From the NCBI GenBank assembly GCA_021324735.1, contig JAJPIO010000018.1:310001-374000 (forward strand): a DNA stretch of 64,000 nt, in the 5' to 3' direction. Of this stretch, positions 34,542 through 42,614 are shown piece by piece. Both the position numbers and the translations under genes were made by a program. The stretch is from Bacteroidota bacterium. GTDB lineage: Bacteria > Bacteroidota > Ignavibacteria > Palsa-1295. Within the stretch, counting starts at the first letter, position 1. Each line of letters begins with the position of its first letter. The notes under the pieces are model-generated. The model saw nothing but the letters and a program-made list of their open reading frames with translations, was not told the origin of the DNA and made no database searches.

Positions 34542-34570
34542 TAGGGACTTATCTGTGTGATAAGTCCCTA
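34542..34570 (-). terminator. Intrinsic terminator of the mltD gene
   Basis: A perfect 12-bp stem (TAGGGACTTATC / GATAAGTCCCTA) with loop TGTGT, followed leftward by TATTTTTTT. It lies 24 bases past the stop codon of the lytic transglycosylase. Confidence 0.92.
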
Positions 34571-34593
34571 AAAATCTGGAGCGCAGGCTCCGG

Positions 34594-36996
34594 TTAGTGT
34601 GGGATATGCAATCTCAACCCGGCGATGAGCATCGACCGGCGAAGATGATTCGCCTTCTTTAGGTCGGCGATCTCCACACCGAACTTATCAGCGATCGAGG
34701 AGAGTGTATCGCCGCGCTTCACGCGATAGGTAAGCACATGCTGCTGCTTCGAAGCCGTACGGGGTGGCACGCGGTCCCCTTTCGACGGCGTGATGTTCTC
34801 CGAGTAGATCTTAATCTTCGCACCAGCCTGAAGGTCCGAGGCTGCAAGACCGCCGTTCCACTTCGAGAGCTGATCGACGGTCGTGCCATAGTTGCGCGCG
34901 ATCGCCGTCATCGTCTCGCCAGGAAGCACGGTGTGGTATGTCGCACTGCCAACAGGAGCCGTCATACCGCTCGACTTCGCCAGCTTCGCAGGTTTTGCAT
35001 CGGTCTTTGCTTCCGCATAATCGACATCGGCAGGAGCCAACACTTTTAAGGACTGGCCGACATGCACGCCGTGCTTGCGTCCTGTCTTATTCCACGAGCG
35101 CAACTGAGCGAGCGTTACACCGAATTCGTCCGCGATCTTGCCCATCGTATCGCCGCGACGAACGTGGTACGTCACCCAATGCGATTTCGATTTCTTCGTG
35201 CTCGAGGCATTCGCGATCGAGGCAGCAGATCTCTTTGTCGACTTCGATGCATACTGCTCTTCGTAGATCTTTACGATCTCGCCTTTATGCAGCTTCGAAT
35301 GCTTCGAAAGATTATTCCATTCACGGAGCTTCGGAGTCGAAACGCCATATGAGCTCGCGATGGAGTTCAGCGTTTCACCGCGACGTACTTTGTGCTTGAT
35401 AAGCCGCATCCGCGAATCGGTGGCGTTGCCGGTTGGACCGCCGCCGTTATCCTGTGGCGATACCTGTGTAGGTGCGCTATCGGATGCGCCCGATTGCGGC
35501 CCCATGACGGTCATTGGTACGCGCAGGCGTTCACCACGACGCACGCGCTCGCTCTCCGTCATATCGTTATACTCGGCAAGCTGTTGTGGCGCAATGCCAT
35601 ACATGTGCGCGATCGACTTCAGCGTCTCGCCGCGTGTCACTGTATGCACCAGCCACGGACGTCGTTCCGATTCCGGGATCGCCGCTAAGCGATCGTAGAA
35701 ATTCGATGACGTACCTGCCGGCAAGCGCAAGCAGTAGCCATCCGGACTGCAAAGCTCGATCGGCGGTGTGGACGGCTGAAGCAATTCAGGATTCAACTCC
35801 TTCACCTCGAGCTCGCTTACACCAGCCGCTTTCGCCAGCGCATTAAGATCGATCGCTTCGTGAACGTGCACCGTATCGAACTTGAGCGGCGTCTCGTAAT
35901 TAATGTCGTTAAAGCCATAGCGCGCCGGGTCCATCGAGATCAGCGTTGCCGCGATATAAAGTGGCACGTAGTTCTGCGTCTCGCGCGGAAGGAATGGACG
36001 GATCTCCCAGAAATTATTCGAGCCCGCTTCGGCCATCGCCTGACGTACGCGATTGATACCCGAGTTATATGCTGCGAGCGCAAGGTGCCAATCGCCTAAC
36101 TCATTATAGAGATCGTGCAGGTGACGAGCAGCGGCGCGTGTTGCTTCGACCGGATCGCGGCGTTTATCGATCCACCAGTTATTGGTGAGACCGTAACGCG
36201 AGCCGGTAGCATCGATGAACTGCCACATACCGACTGCCTTTGCCCAGCTAACGGCTGTCGGGCTAAGTCCGCTTTCGATCATGGCAAGGTGTACCATCTC
36301 TTCCGGTACGCCCTCTTCCTTCATGATATTTTTCATCATGGGGAAATATCTGCCCGTGCGAGCAAGCCACTTCGCCATGAACGGACGTCCATTGCCTTCT
36401 GTGAAGTATGCGATCGTTTGTTCGACCGCAGTATTCAGCGTCAGCGGGATCGTCGTCTTCGAGAGATCGATGCGCGGAAGCGGTACATTCTTCACGCTCA
36501 TCTTCGCCATTTCCTGATTGAACTTCTCGCGGAAGGCAAAGATGGATGCGCTCGGTGGAAGCGAATCGATCTTAGCGACATACTTCTCGTAGTCGCCGAT
36601 GACGTTATTCGACAGGTCCTGGAAGTCCTTGTTCGAATCGACGCCGGGATAATTGATGAGGCGATCGAGAATATCGATGGCACTCTCAAAATGTTTAACG
36701 ACCTCGTTCTTCTGATTCTTTTGCTGAGCTACGAGCGCACGAAGCCATTCCTGGCGAGCGGCATCCACTCTCTCGTCGACGAGATGAGGGTCGATGTTGC
36801 CGGCCTTGACTTCCTGGTCGAGCACTGCAAATGGATCAGCCTTCGTGGCCGCGTTCGCATGCTGTGCTTCGTGTTTCGTCGTCTGCGGAGCACTGCCGCA
36901 GCCTGCCAGATAGATACCCAGCACTGCTACAGCCAGCGCGGACCCTATCCGGGGTAACCCTATTCGGGGTAATATGTTAAATCGATTGGATCTCAA
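34594..36996 (-). CDS. mltD: MltD-like membrane-bound lytic transglycosylase with five LysM domains
   Basis: An 800-residue lipoprotein (lipobox LAG, Cys33). The SLT domain runs from about residue 225, with catalytic Glu241 in [22 protein letters not shown] and the [10 protein letters not shown] motif. It cleaves peptidoglycan glycan strands to 1,6-anhydromuramoyl products in the periplasm. Five LysM domains (about 449-496, then about 535 on to the C terminus, the last near 753-800) bind glycan; each opens with the pattern R-G-[ED]-T-[LM]. MltD of E. coli has two, so the array is long. Linkers are Ser/Thr/Lys-rich. Confidence 0.93.
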   Translation of the reverse strand: MRSNRFNILPRIGLPRIGSALAVAVLGIYLAGCGSAPQTTKHEAQHANAATKADPFAVLDQEVKAGNIDPHLVDERVDAARQEWLRALVAQQKNQKNEVVKHFESAIDILDRLINYPGVDSNKDFQDLSNNVIGDYEKYVAKIDSLPPSASIFAFREKFNQEMAKMSVKNVPLPRIDLSKTTIPLTLNTAVEQTIAYFTEGNGRPFMAKWLARTGRYFPMMKNIMKEEGVPEEMVHLAMIESGLSPTAVSWAKAVGMWQFIDATGSRYGLTNNWWIDKRRDPVEATRAAARHLHDLYNELGDWHLALAAYNSGINRVRQAMAEAGSNNFWEIRPFLPRETQNYVPLYIAATLISMDPARYGFNDINYETPLKFDTVHVHEAIDLNALAKAAGVSELEVKELNPELLQPSTPPIELCSPDGYCLRLPAGTSSNFYDRLAAIPESERRPWLVHTVTRGETLKSIAHMYGIAPQQLAEYNDMTESERVRRGERLRVPMTVMGPQSGASDSAPTQVSPQDNGGGPTGNATDSRMRLIKHKVRRGETLNSIASSYGVSTPKLREWNNLSKHSKLHKGEIVKIYEEQYASKSTKRSAASIANASSTKKSKSHWVTYHVRRGDTMGKIADEFGVTLAQLRSWNKTGRKHGVHVGQSLKVLAPADVDYAEAKTDAKPAKLAKSSGMTAPVGSATYHTVLPGETMTAIARNYGTTVDQLSKWNGGLAASDLQAGAKIKIYSENITPSKGDRVPPRTASKQQHVLTYRVKRGDTLSSIADKFGVEIADLKKANHLRRSMLIAGLRLHIPH

Positions 36997-37273
36997 TCCT
37001 ATAGTCTCCTTTCAGTGTCTGATCCCGTAGACATAAACGCTCGACGTCATCGTGCGTTCTGCCTATTTTGGTTAATAAATGCACATTTACGGACGAGCTG
37101 AGAGCCTTGTTTAGCCTACATGCTCCTAAAACGTGCAAATCCTGTCCCAGCACACAATAGTGCTAAGGTTGGAGCGCTAAAGGCTTAGTTCATAGTGGAT
37201 TAGAGCGCAGCCTTTAACCCTACAACTCAGGAAACTCTAATATACGAAAGAAAAATCCAAAAGTCAACACCTT
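36997..37273. other. Non-coding region between divergent genes
   Basis: No gene found. It probably contains the leftward mltD promoter; repeated GCTAA/TTAGC-like bits occur around 37160-37215 but no clear regulatory element could be fixed. Confidence 0.4.
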
Positions 37274-37302
37274 TTGACACTTTTACCCACCAGGGGTAAA
37301 AT
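37274..37302 (+). promoter_or_regulatory. Consensus-like promoter with embedded dyad
   Basis: TTGACA at 37274-37279 and TAAAAT at 37297-37302 are separated by exactly 17 bases. The spacer and -10 contain a perfect 8-bp dyad (TTTTACCC / GGGTAAAA, 37281-37301), which suggests an operator. Another dyad, GTCAA...TTGAC, overlaps the -35. The next rightward gene starts at 37485. Confidence 0.6.
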
Positions 37303-37484
37303 GACAGGTGCTCTTCACGGTAGCGAAGCGTGGGCGCAATACCAATTTTTTTGCTGGCCCCATCCGTCCTCTGGGACACATAAGTCCTGAAAAAGTGTAA
37401 CGTCCCCTAAAACCAGGGACTCACCTCTGCAACACAGTGTTTACTCTCCACTCACTGGTTTTGGTCCTCAAAATTTTTCGGTCC

Positions 37485-38042
37485 ATGGCAAACCCCAAGG
37501 GATTCATCCCACCTCACGGTAATTATCGCCAGTTGCTCTCCTACAAGAAGGCCGAGATCGCCTACGACATTACCTTCCGGTTCTGCCACCGATATTTACA
37601 CAAGGGAGATCGCACGATCGACCAGATGATACAGTCTGCGAGATCGGGTAAGCAGAATATTGCGGAAGGCAGCGCCGCTTCGGCGACGTCCAAAGAGACG
37701 GAGATAAAGCTCACGAACGTCGCGCGTGCGAGTCTGGAAGAATTGGTGATCGACTACCAGGATTTTCTTCGCGTGCGCGACATGCCGCTATGGGATAAAG
37801 ATTCGCGCGAAGCGAAATATGTTCGCACTCTTGCCAGTAAGCGCGACGCCACCTTCGAAACATTTCGCGAATTCTTCGAAACCCGCCCCGCAGATGTTGT
37901 CGCGAATATTGCTATCTGCATCATTCGGCAAACGACCTATCTTCTCGATCGGCAGATCGCTCGATTGGAACAGGACTTCCTGCGTGAAGGCGGAATCCGC
38001 GAGCGAATGGCCCAGGCCCGAAGGCAGATTCGAGCGCATTAA
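37485..38042 (+). CDS. Four-helix-bundle protein
   Basis: About 185 residues from the ATG at 37485. The sequence is nearly all helical with YKKAEIAYDITFRFCHRYL, RTIDQMIQSARSGKQNIAEGSAA and KLTNVARASLEELVIDYQDFLR. This is the pattern of the four helix bundle / 23S rRNA intervening-sequence protein family, extended by a second helical half. The function of these proteins is unknown. A consensus promoter lies about 180 bases upstream, implying a long leader. It is convergent with the DUF4328 gene. Confidence 0.85.
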   Translation: MANPKGFIPPHGNYRQLLSYKKAEIAYDITFRFCHRYLHKGDRTIDQMIQSARSGKQNIAEGSAASATSKETEIKLTNVARASLEELVIDYQDFLRVRDMPLWDKDSREAKYVRTLASKRDATFETFREFFETRPADVVANIAICIIRQTTYLLDRQIARLEQDFLREGGIRERMAQARRQIRAH

Positions 38043-38064
38043 GTGTAGGTTCGATCCGATCATC

Positions 38065-38838
38065 CTACGCGACTTCCGCCTCTCCGATCGGCGCTTGGGG
38101 TAAACCAGCCGTGGCATCGAGCAGAAGTTGCTCCTGGGCCGTTGTAAACTCGCGCACGACGTTGATGCACAGTTTGAGCGCAGTAATATCGATCACCGCT
38201 GCCAGTATTGTGAGATACTTTTGGTCGATATAATCAGAGATCGTCGTGGGATGCGAAAAAAACACAGTAATGATTCCAGACATCACCATTCTGGCGATCC
38301 AGAATCCCCACCACCAGCCGACCATACTGATCATCGCTTTGGTCCAAACTCCTGATCCTTCAGCAACCCACTTGATCATTTGAAGTGGTCTCCACAAGTT
38401 AACAACCGGCGTGAACCACATTCCAATGGCCCATCCCTTTGTGAACGGTGGCTCCTCCGGCTGAAACGCGATATTATTAGTGTAGAGCTTCTTAAACCAG
38501 GTAAGAAACACTATGCCCGAGCCAATATTGGCAAGCGTGCTTAGCACCGCAGTTATAAGAACAAGCATGCCGATCGCTTGCGCCTGCTCACGTGCAGCAA
38601 CCGGAGGTGTTGAACCCAAAGTGTTCGCCCATACGATCGCACGTATCGAATTCACAACGACGACAAGAGCGATGGCAATAAAAATATAGAAGAATATCTT
38701 CAGCGGGCGCTCCGTTGGAAGCAACGACTGGTATCGCTCCGGCGACCAATCCTCTGCGATTACAAGCGCATCTTCGGAATCTTCAAGCGGCTCTTCAAAA
38801 TCTTCGCTCGCATCCAACTCATTCTCTTCCACGGACAT
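38065..38838 (-). CDS. DUF4328 membrane protein
   Basis: A 257-residue inner-membrane protein. An acidic cytosolic N-terminal ~40 residues precede several membrane segments (IFFYIFIAIALVVVVNSIRAIV, AIGMLVLITAVLSTLANIGSGIVFL, ISMVGWWWGFWIARMVMSGIITVF, YLTILAAVIDITALKLC). The diagnostic stretch FTKGWAIGMWFTPVVNLWRP places it in DUF4328. Function unknown. It ends close to the four-helix-bundle gene, and its start faces the repeat-bearing region at 38.9 kb. Confidence 0.85.
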   Translation of the reverse strand: MSVEENELDASEDFEEPLEDSEDALVIAEDWSPERYQSLLPTERPLKIFFYIFIAIALVVVVNSIRAIVWANTLGSTPPVAAREQAQAIGMLVLITAVLSTLANIGSGIVFLTWFKKLYTNNIAFQPEEPPFTKGWAIGMWFTPVVNLWRPLQMIKWVAEGSGVWTKAMISMVGWWWGFWIARMVMSGIITVFFSHPTTISDYIDQKYLTILAAVIDITALKLCINVVREFTTAQEQLLLDATAGLPQAPIGEAEVA

Positions 38839-38948
38839 ATTCGTTTAGGCAAATACCAATAGTTCGCAAATCACATCCCAATAATAACGAATATACGCAC
38901 CGCCGCCTGACAATAGGTGACAAGCATGAATACAGAAAGAAACTGCAT

Positions 38949-38970
38949 AGGTCGGGCATCCTTGCCTGAC
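38949..38970 (+). repeat. Palindromic repeat copy A
   Basis: AGGTCGGGCATCCTTGCCTGAC forms an 8-bp stem (one G-U) with loop TCCT. It matches, with one difference and in opposite orientation, the element at 42592-42614. A second small hairpin (GTCCCGAAGGGAC) follows at about 38979-38992. Confidence 0.7.
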
Positions 38971-39190
38971 GGATTGATCGTCCCGAAGGGACATTGGTTA
39001 ATAGCCAGGGGTGAAGCGAAGGGAAGCGCAAAACTCATCTATCTTCCCCTAATATTACAGTCGTCAACAGTTTACAAACACGTTGATAAAACGCGTTGAT
39101 AACTGATTGCATAATCTTGAAAAAATGTGGGAAAGATTGGGCTACAAAGACGAACAATTCAAAGAGGAAGTTCGTAATTTGATTACGGCC

Positions 39191-39279
39191 AAAAGCAAAA
39201 CGGGCAACTATCAATTGCCCGCTCGCTGACGGATGAGAACTTGGAGTACGGCGACTTCGAAGTTGCCCATCACTAAGAC
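39191..39279 (-). ncRNA. Candidate small RNA or leader transcript
   Basis: A strong promoter reads leftward just upstream, and a 7-bp hairpin (CGGGCAA / TTGCCCG, 39201-39221) followed by GTTTTGCTTTTGG ends the unit after about 85 bases. It contains an ACTT-CG-AAGT hairpin near the 5' end. A 19-codon frame (39211-39270, ATG to TGA) overlaps the terminator, so a leader peptide is possible. No known RNA family was recognised. Confidence 0.45.
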
Positions 39280-39285
39280 GATGCA

Positions 39286-39314
39286 AATATAATCTCCCGG
39301 ATCACATCTGTCAA
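39286..39314 (-). promoter_or_regulatory. Consensus promoter reading leftward
   Basis: On the leftward strand TTGACA (39309-39314) and TATATT (39286-39291) are separated by exactly 17 bases. No protein gene of normal size lies downstream before a terminator hairpin, so it probably drives a small RNA. Confidence 0.6.
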
Positions 39315-39382
39315 GGCTCATTCTATAAAACGTGCATAATCAGATCGATTGTGCATATTCATGTACACTAAATAGAAGAACT

Positions 39383-39610
39383 ATGACACCTTATTACAAT
39401 CTAAACGGAGACTCTGGGATCGTAGCATACGGTTTTACTGACGACGGAATAAAAATCATGTTTCGAAGTAGCGCCAAAATCTACGAATATTCAAGTAGTC
39501 TTATCGGAGCACATAATGTTGAGGAAATGAGACGACTCGCAAAAGCGGGGCGCGGGCTCAATACCTTCATCAATATGAATCCTATAGTTAAGAAAGGATA
39601 TAAGAGATAG
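39383..39610 (+). CDS. Small KTSC-domain-like protein
   Basis: A 75-residue protein from the ATG at 39383 (AGAAG 6-10 bases upstream). The core, SGIVAYGFTDDGIKIMFRSSAKIYEYSSSLIGAHNVEEMRRLAKAG in overall pattern, followed by GLNTFINMNPI and a Lys/Arg end, resembles KTSC domains. Those are small RNA-binding-like folds found alone or with lysyl-tRNA synthetase and phage proteins. It is the first gene of the accessory segment, but a hairpin region separates it from the operon at 39820. Confidence 0.6.
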   Translation: MTPYYNLNGDSGIVAYGFTDDGIKIMFRSSAKIYEYSSSLIGAHNVEEMRRLAKAGRGLNTFINMNPIVKKGYKR

Positions 39611-39621
39611 ATCGAACCGAC

Positions 39622-39650
39622 CCTACGTGGACTTACAAAGTCCACGTAGG
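39622..39650 (+). repeat. Perfect 13-bp hairpin after the KTSC gene
   Basis: CCTACGTGGACTT / AAGTCCACGTAGG with loop ACA begins 11 bases past the KTSC stop. There is no T-run, so it may act as an RNA-stabilising or attachment structure rather than a terminator. A second, weaker stem (GTGGG...CCCAC, 39660-39684) follows. Confidence 0.6.
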
Positions 39651-39768
39651 AGAACCGAGGTGGGAACCCGCTATAGGTGCCCACAGCGTTTGTTATTGTG
39701 TTCGATAGCCCTCGACTTCCGAGCGTGAGTTCGTCCCCGAACCCCTCCACTCTCAGCCGATGATAAAG

Positions 39769-39795
39769 TCTCTTGTGCCATATAATTACAAGAGA
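39769..39795 (+). promoter_or_regulatory. TATAAT box inside an 8-bp operator-like dyad
   Basis: TCTCTTGT (39769-39776) and ACAAGAGA (39788-39795) form a perfect dyad whose 11-base spacer contains TATAAT at 39781-39786. The -35 is poor. A protein bound to the dyad would cover the -10, so the operon starting at 39820 is probably repressed or autoregulated. Confidence 0.6.
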
Positions 39796-39819
39796 GGCAC
39801 GCATACTTTTATAGAAGCC

Positions 39820-39984
39820 ATGAAAAGAAAATTTTACATTATCGGTCACAATCCCAATACCGTCCATGATGCGTATGCTTGTTTGATGCAAGGTGCGAAC
39901 GCAATTGAGCCAGACGTTCACTATGATGCTTCGAAGGCTTTTTATGTGAATCAAAATTGCTTTCTTGAAGGAGACGACTTATGA
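39820..39984 (+). CDS. Short GDPD/phospholipase-D-like stub
   Basis: A 54-residue protein (ATG at 39820, AGAAG before it). The segment KFYIIGHNPNTVHDAYACLMQGANAIEPDVHYD resembles the first strand-helix-strand of glycerophosphodiester phosphodiesterases, and their sphingomyelinase-D-type relatives, with the His, Asn-Thr and Glu-x-Asp-Val positions recognisable. The remaining ~200 residues of such a domain are absent. Its TGA overlaps the next ATG as ATGA, so it is translated in tandem with the NdpA-like gene. It is either a decayed remnant or a genuine small partner protein. Confidence 0.55.
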   Translation: MKRKFYIIGHNPNTVHDAYACLMQGANAIEPDVHYDASKAFYVNQNCFLEGDDL

Positions 39985-41024
39985 CCTTTTTTAGCGATGA
40001 AGAAGTTGCAAGTTTGAAGATTAAGCAAAGCGTGTTTCACATCGTTGGGCCAGGCGATGAGCATTTCCAATTACTTGAGGCCTTTGATGCAGGTCCTCAT
40101 GCGGATTTCTTTCTTGGACGTGTTCGATCTGTTACAACCGGAAGTAGTTATGAATTCCAGCCGGACTCACCTGTGCGCACACAATTAGATCGCATCGCAC
40201 AGGACGGGAAGCGATTTCAGGAAGAGAGTGAGAATCTCGCTCGATCCTTCAACCAAGCACATGGCGGCAATACTGCTGTTGGCGCATTTTTGATCTTCGA
40301 GATGAAGTGCAATACTGGCAAGGTTTTCGCGTTATTGAAATTCGAAGATGAAACTGTTCTGAGCTATGCCCTTACTAGAGGTAAGTCGGGCAAGATGCAG
40401 CCGACACTGGGAGAGGTCGAACGGACCTTTGTAAAAAATCGCAATGCTTTACAAAAGGCTGCATTAATCCGACTGAGCGATTCAGGTGATCAAATCTGTC
40501 TGGTTGACCGCCAAAATCCCCAAAGACCCGCCGCCTATTTTGAGCAGTTCCTTTATGCACGCCGACATCGCACGGAAGAGCAACTGACCACAGCTATCGT
40601 CAATCTAACACGTAGAGTGGTAGAGAAGCACAAGGATAAGCTGCCAGTTGATACGATGAAAAATCTTTCCAGAAGACTTTTTGATGCCGCGGAATCAGGT
40701 GGTAAAATTGATGGGGAAAGAGCAGATGACTGGCTAATGAGTATTGTCGGTCCACTGTCAGCGGACAGTCCTGTTCTCAAAGATTTTCAGAATCACCTAC
40801 GACGAGAAGGTATGGACGGTGAGTCCTTTGAACTGCAAAAGGGTGCAGTCCCCGCACCGCGCAATCGCCGCGTTGAAACCGCAAAGGGTATCAAAATTAC
40901 TTTCCCATCGGAACTTCAGTCCTCAATCATCAAGGTTGATGGCGAGAAAGGTGAAATCGTAATCCGGGATAGGATCACCATTGATGATGTCGAACCAGAA
41001 CGCTCTTCTAGATCACGCACGTGA
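39981..41024 (+). CDS. NdpA/YejK-like nucleoid-associated protein
   Basis: A 347-residue cytosolic protein. Pattern matches to the nucleoid-associated NdpA/YejK family are the opening QSVFHIVGPGDEHFQLLEAF, FFLGRVRSVTTGSSYEFQPDSPV, LLKFEDETVLSY, and the C-terminal GIKITFPSELQSSIIKVDGE followed by EIVIRDRITIDD. E. coli YejK binds DNA and associates with the nucleoid. It is coupled to the upstream stub by ATGA and overlaps the downstream membrane gene by about 40 bases, indicating a functional unit. Confidence 0.7.
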   Translation: MTFFSDEEVASLKIKQSVFHIVGPGDEHFQLLEAFDAGPHADFFLGRVRSVTTGSSYEFQPDSPVRTQLDRIAQDGKRFQEESENLARSFNQAHGGNTAVGAFLIFEMKCNTGKVFALLKFEDETVLSYALTRGKSGKMQPTLGEVERTFVKNRNALQKAALIRLSDSGDQICLVDRQNPQRPAAYFEQFLYARRHRTEEQLTTAIVNLTRRVVEKHKDKLPVDTMKNLSRRLFDAAESGGKIDGERADDWLMSIVGPLSADSPVLKDFQNHLRREGMDGESFELQKGAVPAPRNRRVETAKGIKITFPSELQSSIIKVDGEKGEIVIRDRITIDDVEPERSSRSRT

Positions 41025-42366
41025 GTTCATAGCCTCGGGTGGAGAGGCAGATGAACGTGCTGACTCATTAGTCCTCACTGGTTTTTTCGCTGATGCGAAG
41101 AAGCAAGCCGATTGGCTTGCTCTTTCCGTCGCTTCGAAGGACACTAGCATGAAAATCCAGGTCTACAATTCAGATTTGGGTGGAGACCTGACCCCGGATG
41201 ACACATACAGTCCGACGCGTAGGATTGTGATAATAGTTAAGAAGCAAGTTATACAAGGGGTGACGTGCTACTTTTTTCAACACCAACTTATTGGTTATTT
41301 TCAGTCCGATGCTATCGAGCCGTCTCTGCTAGTCGCTGATTTAGATGCAAATGGTGCTTTTGAAACACATGGTTTGATTGTTAGTGGTTGGGATATATCA
41401 TTATCGATTCCTTCTCGTCAGAGGATTGCACACATTGATCCGTCTCCTTACGTGCGCGATTTTGTGCCAACGCGAGAAGTTACTTCAAATCTGGCCCCTT
41501 GGATCGTCGAGAAGCATCCGACTAAAGAATCTGTCGCTTTCGCTTCTTGGAAGAAAGTCGCTTCGCGGCGATTGCTTGGAAGTTTAGTATCAAGCGTCTG
41601 GCTCGAGAATGAAGTTATTTGGCTCCAGGCTAATGGCCCTCCCATTTATCGAATGCTTGCCGCCGATGAGGACATTGAACGTGCTTTTGGGAAACTGACA
41701 GAGACCGCTAAATGGGTCTTTCTGTCAGGGCAAGATATTGAGGCTCGCCATATAATTTTTTCGAGCGAACTCGCCCGTGCAGCCAGACCTGATCAGTCCT
41801 TTCCTGAGACGATGGCGCGAGCATTTGATGCAGCAAAAGTTACCTATGATGCCCACGTTCAGTCCTCCAGCAGAGAGACATTAAAAACGCTAAGCGACCT
41901 TCGAAAAACAGTGATCGAAGAAACACAAAAAGTTACACAGAAGGCCCAAGATCTAAGCGCAGGTCTGTGGCGCGACTTGGCAGTGAGTGCGGCACCTTTC
42001 ATACTAAAGATTCTTGGCGACACGAGCAAGATTTCGAATCCTGCAATTGCCGCAGGATTCTACTTCGCAGCTGCTCTATTCATTGCCGTCTCGTTTATTT
42101 TGCAGTGGCGGATCAATGCATCTTTCTTCAAAAGCCAGAAGAGTTCACGTACGGCTTGGATGCATATTCTGTATAACTATATTTCGGCGCGCGAGAAGGA
42201 AGAAATTGCAGAGACGCCCATCGATAATGTAATGGGGAATTACAAAGAGACGCGTACCATTCTTCTCGTTCTCTACATTATTCTGTTTTCAACTTTGATT
42301 GGGTTTGGACTCTTTACATTATTTGCCTCTACTATCAAGGCGCCGACTCCGCTTCACTATTTGTAG
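40984..42366 (+). CDS. Membrane-anchored protein of unknown family in the NdpA operon
   Basis: About 460 residues starting at 40984 or 40987, with AGGA 9 bases upstream. A soluble N-terminal region of about 285 residues is followed by a coiled-coil-like stretch (RETLKTLSDLRKTVIEETQK). Two or three membrane segments follow (ISNPAIAAGFYFAAALFIAVSFIL and ILLVLYIILFSTLIGFGLFTLF). No named domain is recognised. A large cytosolic part joined to C-terminal membrane helices is typical of effectors that act on the membrane, but this is only analogy. It shares the operon with the NdpA-like gene. Confidence 0.65.
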   Translation: MMSNQNALLDHAREFIASGGEADERADSLVLTGFFADAKKQADWLALSVASKDTSMKIQVYNSDLGGDLTPDDTYSPTRRIVIIVKKQVIQGVTCYFFQHQLIGYFQSDAIEPSLLVADLDANGAFETHGLIVSGWDISLSIPSRQRIAHIDPSPYVRDFVPTREVTSNLAPWIVEKHPTKESVAFASWKKVASRRLLGSLVSSVWLENEVIWLQANGPPIYRMLAADEDIERAFGKLTETAKWVFLSGQDIEARHIIFSSELARAARPDQSFPETMARAFDAAKVTYDAHVQSSSRETLKTLSDLRKTVIEETQKVTQKAQDLSAGLWRDLAVSAAPFILKILGDTSKISNPAIAAGFYFAAALFIAVSFILQWRINASFFKSQKSSRTAWMHILYNYISAREKEEIAETPIDNVMGNYKETRTILLVLYIILFSTLIGFGLFTLFASTIKAPTPLHYL

Positions 42367-42446
42367 AGGTTAGTCTCCCCCACTCTGAAGGGCGCATATC
42401 TAGTGCCTCTGGTCTTAATTTCTATCGATTTTTTGAAATCCAGCCT

Positions 42447-42466
42447 CCCCGGTCTTACGATCGGGG
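42447..42466 (+). terminator. Terminator of the NdpA operon
   Basis: CCCCGGTC / GATCGGGG with loop TTAC (8 bp, one G-U pair) is followed by CTATTTCCTTTTAT, about 80 bases past the last stop. This closes a unit that starts at the dyad promoter near 39.78 kb. Confidence 0.7.
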
Positions 42467-42506
42467 CTATTTCCTTTTATGCTTCCGGCACTGTGGGATG
42501 CTTGAC

Positions 42507-42581
42507 GTCCGGCACAGTGGCCGGACACCACGCGGGCAGGATCGCGTGGGTCGAGCGTCCCGCTTGACATTCCCGCTCGGA
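42507..42581. repeat. Cluster of GC-rich hairpins
   Basis: Three successive palindromes occur: GTCCGGC/GCCGGAC (42507-42526), CCACGCG/CGCGTGG (about 42528-42549) and CGAGCG/CGCTCG (about 42552-42580). Together with copy B just after them they look like a REP-type composite element. Confidence 0.6.
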
Positions 42582-42591
42582 GGCAACGGGT

Positions 42592-42614
42592 GTCGGGCAA
42601 GGATGCCCGACCTA
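42592..42614 (-). repeat. Palindromic repeat copy B
   Basis: GTCGGGCA / TGCCCGAC with loop AGGA, followed by CTA. It is the reverse complement of copy A at 38949-38970 apart from one base; the two copies lie about 3.6 kb apart on either side of the accessory genes. Confidence 0.7.

Noticed and set aside
36115-36957. A 280-codon rightward frame inside the mltD region
   Set aside because: Antisense to a clear lytic transglycosylase; a by-product of its codon use.
39035-39286. An 83-codon leftward frame near the small RNA candidate
   Set aside because: It ignores the terminator hairpin at 39201-39221 and has no protein-like composition.
39611-39760. Possible tmRNA or tRNA-like remnant
   Set aside because: Stems and a TTCG-rich segment looked suggestive, but no acceptor stem, T-arm or tag-peptide frame could be assembled.
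39481-39954. A 157-codon open frame on the leftward strand across the KTSC gene and the promoter of the NdpA operon
   Set aside because: It runs antisense to two better-supported genes and crosses the hairpins and the TATAAT dyad; its translation shows no domain or leader pattern.
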